From: Armatimonadota bacterium
Lineage (GTDB): Bacteria > Armatimonadota > Hebobacteria > Hebobacterales > WVXJ01
Reading direction: 5' to 3'
Length of the DNA stretch: 9,495 nt
Assembly: GCA_011773575.1 (NCBI GenBank)
Contig: WVXJ01000172.1
Span: forward strand, 1 to 9,495
Shown here one piece after another: positions 5,391 to 9,495 of the stretch. The notes below the pieces were generated by a model. That model was given only the letters and a program-made list of their open reading frames with translations, did not search any database and was not told the origin of the DNA. A program made the translations under genes and the position numbers. Position 1 is the stretch's first letter. The number at the start of each line of letters is the position of its first letter.

Positions 5391-6758
5391 CTACAGCCAA
5401 AAGCGTTCATATGTGATGCGTTCCGCGGGAACGCCGAGATCACGTAAAGCACGGAAGACCAGCCGCGCCATAGGAGCCGGCCCGCAGACATAATAGACCC
5501 TGTCCATCAACCCATCTCCAACCAGACGCTGGATCTTCTCTTTGTCAACAAAGCCTTTCTCGCCCGGCCAATGTTCATCCTCATGACTCAGCACATGCGC
5601 CACCTGCAGCCAGCCCCGCTCATGTGAGGCCATCCGCTCAAGTTCCTCCCGAAAAACGATATCGGCCTCGGTCTTGTTCCCATAGATGAGCAGTACATCC
5701 ACATCCGCCTTGGTGGCTCTCATATGTCGAAGCATGCTCATTAGTGGAGTGATGCCGATGCCGCCGGCAATGAACACCAGGTGTTTGTCCTGAGTATGTA
5801 GAGTGTAACTGAAGCGGCCATAAGGTCCTTGAATAGAGACAAGATCACCGGGCTTGGTTTCACCGATTGTCGCCGTGAAATCTCCGGATTCCTTGATCGT
5901 CATCTGTACATCGGTTTGTGTGGGACTGGAGGCGATAGTGAAATGGTGTTCCTCTGTCGATAGGTTGGGCTGTGCCCGCCACAGTCTTATGAACTGGAAC
6001 TGACCGGGGCGGTAGTTGAGGCGTCCTCGCCCCGGCTGAGGTTCCATGCTGAGTGTCCATACATTGTGAGTCTCCGGCTTGACCTCGGTCACGCGGTACG
6101 GCCTCCCCCTTGTCCGCGCGGGAGCAACGATTTTGTGATAGCCATACCCCGCAACCACTGCACCCAGCATCACCCACCACAGGTTCCGCATGGATGGCGC
6201 TTGAAGGTCACCGCCCACGATTAGACTGTGAATGAAGACAAGACCGAAGATGATAACTGCCTGGTTGTGGAGAAGCCGCCATCGGTCGAACCCCAAGCGG
6301 ATCTGTTCGCGAAAAAGACTGGTGACCCCTTGCAGGAGCAGCAGAACCAGGGCCGCCTTTCCGAACCAGATGTACCAGGGGACATCCAGCCGATACAGCA
6401 ATTCCCACCGCGAGCCTTCCGCGGCAAGCAGTACCGGATGGAAAAGAATCAACACAACCGCGAAGACCGCCATCATCTTATGAAATCGGAGGAGAATGTC
6501 GAGTCCGAAGGGCCGCTCGATCCAGCGCAGCCGCGCGGCTACTATGGCTTGCAAAGCGAGAATGGCAATTCCGACGAGCGCAAAACTCTTTCCCAGTTCG
6601 CGGACAAAACCGTGATCTGTATCCGGACGCAAAACCGCGGCGAACAATAGAGGCAGCAAGATGAGCGCTGCGTAAATGACCACCAGCACAACACCCCAGG
6701 CCGGACGCTCCATGAACTCGACTTCGGTTTCTTCAGGGTCAATCTGTCTGTTCGTCAT
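5391..6758 (-). CDS. Ferric-reductase-like transmembrane flavocytochrome (FAD/NAD(P)H)
   Basis: A 455-residue protein in two halves. Residues 20 to about 210 form roughly six transmembrane helices with two His pairs, His93/His107 and His164/His177 (spacings 14 and 13). This is the bis-haem arrangement of the ferric reductase/NADPH oxidase family. The C-terminal half is a ferredoxin-NADP reductase-like module: a FAD-binding segment (HHFTIASSP, 271-279, a variant of the usual HPFT), GPYGRF (311-316), the nucleotide-binding GGIGITP (332-338), CGPAPM (425-430) and the C-terminal YERFWL. It should move electrons from cytoplasmic NAD(P)H across the membrane to an outside acceptor such as a metal ion or oxygen. 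The window does not identify the acceptor. A GTG immediately precedes the ATG; I prefer the ATG at 6758 because GGGAGG is better spaced for it. The His-rich gene follows in the same operon. Confidence 0.9.
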   Translation of the reverse strand: MTNRQIDPEETEVEFMERPAWGVVLVVIYAALILLPLLFAAVLRPDTDHGFVRELGKSFALVGIAILALQAIVAARLRWIERPFGLDILLRFHKMMAVFAVVLILFHPVLLAAEGSRWELLYRLDVPWYIWFGKAALVLLLLQGVTSLFREQIRLGFDRWRLLHNQAVIIFGLVFIHSLIVGGDLQAPSMRNLWWVMLGAVVAGYGYHKIVAPARTRGRPYRVTEVKPETHNVWTLSMEPQPGRGRLNYRPGQFQFIRLWRAQPNLSTEEHHFTIASSPTQTDVQMTIKESGDFTATIGETKPGDLVSIQGPYGRFSYTLHTQDKHLVFIAGGIGITPLMSMLRHMRATKADVDVLLIYGNKTEADIVFREELERMASHERGWLQVAHVLSHEDEHWPGEKGFVDKEKIQRLVGDGLMDRVYYVCGPAPMARLVFRALRDLGVPAERITYERFWL

Positions 6759-6809
6759 CACCCGCCTCCCTGGAAATACCGACTAGTCAATCCGGAACAT
6801 ATAGAAGTC

Positions 6810-6927
6810 ATTTCAAGACCCTTCCGGGCGAGACCCTTCGCTGGCGCTCAGGGTGACGGAGTGGTCAATCAAGCCGTTTCGACTGTCATTCTGAGCAAAG
6901 CGAAGAATCTCCACCAGGTTTTGAAAT
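6810..6927. repeat. MITE-like imperfect inverted repeat, 118 bp
   Basis: The outer ends are ATTTCAAGACC (6810-6820) and GGTTTTGAAAT (6917-6927), which pair at 10 of 11 positions. Two 28-bp inner arms, 6830-6857 and 6885-6912, pair imperfectly with one indel; their cores are CTTCGCT and TGAGC-type motifs. Sequences of this look (GTCATTCTGAGC and GACCCTTCGCT) are, to my knowledge, common dispersed intergenic repeats in environmental bacterial genomes. There is no ORF inside and no clear target-site duplication. The arms have diverged asymmetrically, the left being GC-rich and the right AT-rich. The element lies about 50 bp upstream of the flavocytochrome gene and may alter its promoter. Confidence 0.7.
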
Positions 6928-7069
6928 AGGTTCCAGTACCTTTGCGCTCAAGAGGTGGCTCGCGCGAAGATGCACCGCCCCACGAACTTTATTAGTTGCT
7001 TCGCCAGCCGACAAGTCCCTACTCCATACAATTGCTGGATTCTTGTTTCAACAACCAACATAGGAGTGA

Positions 7070-7180
7070 CCGGCGCCCCAAGAAAACCGCCGCTGGCGCC
7101 TTGCGAAAAATGGCGAAATCATCAACGAAGGGGCCTATTCCCACCACAACCTGCAAGAGGTGTACACGCGCAATAAGTAG
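7070..7180 (+). pseudogene. Possible 3' fragment of a decayed gene
   Basis: This reading frame lies between a TGA at 7067 and a TAG at 7178 and has no start codon. It encodes a protein-like string that includes RRWRLAKNGEIINEGAYSH and ends VYTRNK. The W-R-L-x-x-x-N-G-E-I-I-x-x-x-x-x-Y-S pattern recalls DUF1508/YegP-type repeats, though weakly. The surrounding 6928-7264 stretch (337 bp) holds no intact gene; apart from the hairpin at 7228-7252 I see nothing else in it. Overlapping short ORFs in other frames read as composition noise. Confidence 0.25.
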
Positions 7181-7227
7181 GAGGATCTATCGGATAGGGC
7201 AGTAACCCGTCTCCTGCCGCCACTGAT

Positions 7228-7252
7228 GCAAACGGCGTTCTCTCCCGTTTGC
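7228..7252 (-). terminator. Hairpin after the acidic-protein gene, candidate terminator
   Basis: GCAAACGG (7228-7235) and CCGTTTGC (7245-7252) form a perfect 8-bp stem with a 9-nt loop. It starts 12 nt beyond the minus-strand stop at 7265. No T tract follows, so intrinsic termination would be weak; it could instead protect the 3' end. Confidence 0.35.
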
Positions 7253-7264
7253 GAAGCCTGTGGA

Positions 7265-7762
7265 CTAGTAGTACTCTCCCAGTTGAGGGTCTTCCAACAA
7301 GCCATCGGTGACATCGCCGATAACCTGCCATACCGCGCCCTGGAACTCCACCGAGAAGTCGCTCCTGCCGGCCGAAGTCACAAGTTCATAGCAGAGTTTG
7401 GCCTGCCTGAGTTGTTCAACGATATCCTTTGAGACGTCTGTTGGAATAAAATCATCTCTATCTTCGTGGGGATCTGATATCCCAACACTGCACACGCCAA
7501 GCACCTCACTTTCTCCAAGCGGTTCCAGTGCATCCTCATCCCCGCTGTCCAGAATCGCCTTGATCTTGGCGGTCAAATCCGAATCCTGCTGCCAGCCGAT
7601 CAGAATATCGCCGTCCTGCAGCCTGTTCCCTTCCGCAGGAGTCAATCCCGACCAGTCGCTGAGATAGGCGATTTCCCAGCCGGATTTGGCCATCGCCTCT
7701 GTCAATTCCTTCCGCTCGATCGGCTTAGATTCTTCGGTGTAGGCGAAAAAGGATATGCTCAT
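7265..7762 (-). CDS. Acidic protein of unknown function
   Basis: A 165-residue, strongly acidic, soluble protein that I do not recognise. It has no signal peptide, membrane segment or metal motif. Asp and Glu are spread throughout, with a cluster at ILDSGDEDALEPLGE in the middle and another around SDPHEDRDDF. Hydrophobic and charged residues alternate in a way that suggests a compact alpha/beta domain. The ATG at 7762 has GGGGAAG 3-10 nt upstream and the gene is complete. Small acidic orphan proteins of this size include immunity and antitoxin-type proteins, but no toxin gene is beside it, so this is only a thought. It is divergent from the AadE-like gene, about 150 bp away, and is flanked by short copies of a GTCTCCTGCC repeat. 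Confidence 0.7.
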   Translation of the reverse strand: MSISFFAYTEESKPIERKELTEAMAKSGWEIAYLSDWSGLTPAEGNRLQDGDILIGWQQDSDLTAKIKAILDSGDEDALEPLGESEVLGVCSVGISDPHEDRDDFIPTDVSKDIVEQLRQAKLCYELVTSAGRSDFSVEFQGAVWQVIGDVTDGLLEDPQLGEYY

Positions 7763-7850
7763 CTCTTCCCCTCTTGCGGCCGGTTTCGATTCTCCTGTTC
7801 GTTAAGCAGAAGCGGGTCTCCTGCCATCGCCAAGGGAATAGGTTACTTCC

Positions 7851-7868
7851 TGCAGTATTATTATATGC
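7851..7868. promoter_or_regulatory. AT-rich -10-like patch between divergent genes
   Basis: The only AT-rich run in the 7763-7912 spacer holds TATTAT on the plus strand (7856-7861) and TATAAT on the minus strand (7865-7860). The minus-strand box would give a leader of about 90 nt for the acidic-protein gene. The plus-strand box would start transcription about 45 nt before the AadE-like ATG at 7913. No good -35 is seen for either, so the call rests on composition and position. Confidence 0.35.
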
Positions 7869-7912
7869 AATCCTAAGACTCGATGGTCGAGGGCAGAAGG
7901 GATCTTGTAAGC

Positions 7913-8857
7913 ATGAGCAGCAAAGATATCGTGATTGAGAAACTGATAGCCCTGGGCGAGAAGCATGACGAGATTCGGGCGATAATCTTGACGAGCACTC
8001 GCGCCGATGACAATGCGCCAACCGACATTCTCTCGGATTATGACGCGGAGTTATATGTAACAGATGTGGCCCCATTTGCAGAAAGTGATGACTGGTTCCA
8101 GGCCTTCGGGCCGGTGCTGGTGGTTTTTCGGGGCGATGAGAATGAGCCTTTCACAAAGGACAGCAATGGATTGCCTTGCTGCACGCGCCTGGTCATATAT
8201 GAGGATGGTATCAGGATAGATTTCCAGGTTGCCCAAGTGGAGGCACTCAAGGAGGAATGCCGCGCGCCTTCTTTGCCCACTCACTTCGATGTTGGATACG
8301 AAGTGCTGCTTGACAAGGATAACCTTACCGCCTCACTGAAGCCTCCCACCTTCAAGGCGCACATTCCGCCGGTCCCCACAAAGGAGGAATACGAGGCCCT
8401 CGCAAACAATTTCTGGTGGGACTCCACCTATGTGCCGAAATATCTCTGGCGTGATGATCTGCCACCGGCCGTGTATATGCTCAATTGCCTGAGGGAACCC
8501 ATGCTTCGCAGAATGCTGGAGTGGTCAATTGAGACAGAACGCAATTGGGCCTGGAAGCCGGGGATTCACGGACGAGGCCTTAAGGAAGTGCTCGATGCAG
8601 AGACCTACGCCGAATTCATGAGCACATATCCCGCAGGGAACAGTGACTCCGTCTGGCAGGCGTTGTATCGAACCACCGCCCTGTTCAGAAAGACCGCGAC
8701 CAAAGTCGCCGCAGCCCTGAAATACGAATATCCCCACAACCTCGACGCCAGAGTCACCACATACCTCCAAACGATCCAGAAATTGGATCCCCAAATTACC
8801 GACAGAGAAGAACTAGCTGAGCTTCTAAGAGAAGCCTACAGAAGGCTGGAATCATAA
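7913..8857 (+). CDS. ANT(6)/AadE-like aminoglycoside nucleotidyltransferase family protein
   Basis: A 314-residue soluble protein close in length to aminoglycoside 6-adenylyltransferases (about 300). The nucleotidyltransferase core is visible: ILTSTRAD (25-32) stands where the family has a G/S-S-R-A motif. SDYD (41-44) supplies two metal-binding aspartates, and RIDFQV (101-106) holds the third acidic residue. Further AadE landmarks are YVPKYLWRDDLPPA, the Asn-Trp in the ETERNWAW segment, and a LKEVLDAETYAEFMSTYP stretch. The family transfers AMP from ATP to streptomycin-type drugs. Environmental members are often distant and may use other substrates, so resistance is not shown. I chose the ATG at 7913 because AAGGGA precedes it, if rather far (about 11 nt), and family proteins start just before this helix; an in-frame ATG at 7883 adds ten residues but has no ribosome site. 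Confidence 0.85.
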   Translation: MSSKDIVIEKLIALGEKHDEIRAIILTSTRADDNAPTDILSDYDAELYVTDVAPFAESDDWFQAFGPVLVVFRGDENEPFTKDSNGLPCCTRLVIYEDGIRIDFQVAQVEALKEECRAPSLPTHFDVGYEVLLDKDNLTASLKPPTFKAHIPPVPTKEEYEALANNFWWDSTYVPKYLWRDDLPPAVYMLNCLREPMLRRMLEWSIETERNWAWKPGIHGRGLKEVLDAETYAEFMSTYPAGNSDSVWQALYRTTALFRKTATKVAAALKYEYPHNLDARVTTYLQTIQKLDPQITDREELAELLREAYRRLES

Positions 8858-8904
8858 TGAGGCTGTTCACTGAGCGGACAGCAAGACGAGAGAACAAGAA
8901 AGTG

Positions 8905-8979
8905 TCCGTAGGGCAGGAGAGAATCTCCTGCCATCCCCCATATTCTACCTGGCAGAAGCATTTGCTTCTGCCCTACGGA
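8905..8979. repeat. 75-bp palindromic element with two nested hairpins
   Basis: A perfect 12-bp terminal inverted repeat, TCCGTAGGGCAG (8905-8916) and CTGCCCTACGGA (8968-8979), encloses two hairpins. The first is GGCAGGAGA/TCTCCTGCC (8912-8932, 3-nt loop). The second is GGCAGAAGCA/TGCTTCTGCC (8951-8972). It lies 47 bp after the AadE-like gene. It may incidentally act as that gene's terminator, but no T tract follows. Confidence 0.75.
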
Positions 8980-9030
8980 ATTCATCCGGCTTGATGCGGT
9001 GACGGCTAATTCGCAGAAAACGTAAATCAC

Positions 9031-9049
9031 GGGCGCATAAGATGCGCCC
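9031..9049. repeat. Short hairpin repeat of the GTAGGGGC type
   Basis: GGGCGCAT (9031-9038) pairs with ATGCGCCC (9042-9049) around a 3-nt loop and is followed by CTAC. Read on the minus strand it begins GTAGGGGCGC, like the start of the neighbouring 75-bp element (GTAGGGC). It appears to be a second member of the same hairpin family. Confidence 0.55.
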
Positions 9050-9064
9050 CTACAGAAGTGATGT

Positions 9065-9149
9065 GATGGCGGCAGTTGTAGGACGGGGGTGCCGGCCCCG
9101 CCGATTTGGCCGCCGCACCTTTCAAGGTGCGCTGTGTTTTACTGCCATC
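9065..9149. repeat. 85-bp imperfect palindromic element with an inner hairpin
   Basis: GATGGCGGCAGT (9065-9076) and ACTGCCATC (9141-9149) form an imperfect terminal inverted repeat. Inside are TGTAGGACGGGG, a GC-rich GGGG/CCCC dyad (around 9086-9099), and a perfect 8-bp stem CGCACCTT/AAGGTGCG with a 2-nt loop (9114-9131). TTTTACTGCC follows the hairpin. It ends about 38 bp before the methyltransferase start. The spacer 8858-9187 is otherwise without coding signals. Confidence 0.55.
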
Positions 9150-9187
9150 TCCCATGTTTTGCCCAAGTTAACGCTCGGAGGCATGCA

Positions 9188-9495
9188 ATGAAAGATGAAA
9201 GACGCTTATATGGCGACCTTGCGTGGATCTGGCCCATTATCAGTTCATCAGACGAATATGTTCAAGAAAGCGAGCAGTTCTGCGAACTTGTCCGCCGACA
9301 TTCACACCTCCAGCCAAAGACATTGCTCAATCTGGGCTGCGGCGGCGGGCGCAATGATTTCACTCTCAAGAAACATTTCCAGGTAACCGGTGTTGACATC
9401 AGTGAGGACATGCTGGAGACGGCCAAACGCGTAAATCCGGAAGTAACCTATCTCGTCGGCGATATGCGCAGCCTGCAATTGGGGAAGACTTTTGA
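9188..9495 (+). CDS. Class I SAM-dependent methyltransferase, 3' partial
   Basis: The first 102 codons of a gene cut by the right edge. The SAM-binding motif I is LNLGCGGG (47-54), followed by GVDIS (68-72), whose Asp70 should bind the ribose of SAM. Then come EDMLETAK and GDMRSL (91-96), the usual motif II/III region. The N-terminal 45 residues form a helical lead-in with LAWIWP, seen in small-molecule methyltransferases of the Methyltransf_25 type. There is no signal peptide. The ATG has GGAGG (9177-9181) 6 nt upstream, a good site. The substrate cannot be told from this part. It is on the same strand as the AadE-like gene, but the 330-bp repeat-filled gap makes a shared transcript uncertain. 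Confidence 0.85.
   Translation, partial: MKDERRLYGDLAWIWPIISSSDEYVQESEQFCELVRRHSHLQPKTLLNLGCGGGRNDFTLKKHFQVTGVDISEDMLETAKRVNPEVTYLVGDMRSLQLGKTF

Noticed and set aside
6228..6650. A 140-codon plus-strand ORF inside the flavocytochrome gene
   Set aside because: It lies wholly opposite a well-conserved coding region, has no ribosome site, and encodes a polar string with no domain-like pattern.
6996..7205. A 69-codon plus-strand ORF in the gap left of the acidic gene
   Set aside because: It has no ribosome site, its composition is noise-like with a run of basic residues, and it conflicts with the more protein-like frame at 7070-7180.
6928..7264. tRNA or other structured RNA gene
   Set aside because: No cloverleaf, CCA end or conserved TΨC-like segment was seen; only one short hairpin is present.
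8905..9149. Integron attC-like sites, given the nearby AadE-like gene
   Set aside because: The hairpins lack the conserved attC core boxes, no integrase is present, and the stems resemble dispersed intergenic repeats.
8905..9149. CRISPR array
   Set aside because: The repeat units differ in sequence and length and there are no regularly spaced spacers.

Overview
The window is bacterial DNA, moderately GC-rich and densely coded, with clear Shine-Dalgarno sites and mixed ATG, GTG and TTG starts. Two kinds of intergenic repeat (a MITE-like inverted repeat and a cluster of small hairpins) resemble those scattered through genomes of uncultured environmental bacteria. No gene fixes the phylum. The mix of an inner-membrane thiol-redox module, secreted proteins with classical signal peptides and a haem/FAD transmembrane reductase fits an environmental, probably diderm, bacterium; this is inference. 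I found no tRNA, rRNA, CRISPR array, integrase or transposase.

Left part (3-2640, + strand): a tight operon of four genes. It holds a UPF0718/DUF318-type permease (5' end outside the window), an 80-residue thioredoxin-fold protein with a CPKC motif, a membrane-anchored thioredoxin with a CETC motif, and a short CcdA. The likely logic is that CcdA carries reducing power across the membrane to the anchored thioredoxin, while the permease moves a thiol-reactive metal, metalloid or organometal species. The substrate is not shown by the sequence.

Middle (2641-5057): a divergent pair made of an unrecognised exported protein (- strand) and an eight-repeat PQQ-type beta-propeller (+ strand). They share a 358-bp control region with several inverted repeats and a TATAAT box. 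The pair is bracketed by two related copies of a histidine-rich C-terminal coding tail: a fragment at 2701-2745 and the intact tail of the gene ending at 5058. This suggests that the pair was inserted between, or the tail duplicated beside, two redox/metal modules that were once adjacent.

Right-middle (5058-6758, - strand): a two-gene operon of a ferric-reductase-like transmembrane flavocytochrome and a small, membrane-anchored His-rich protein that is a probable extracytoplasmic metal binder. With the left operon it makes a convergent metal/redox neighbourhood.

Right part (6759-9495): repeat-rich and more accessory. It holds a 118-bp MITE-like inverted repeat, a 337-bp stretch with a possible decayed gene tail, an acidic protein of unknown function, a divergent ANT(6)/AadE-like nucleotidyltransferase, a run of hairpin repeats, and the first 102 codons of a class I SAM methyltransferase cut by the window end.
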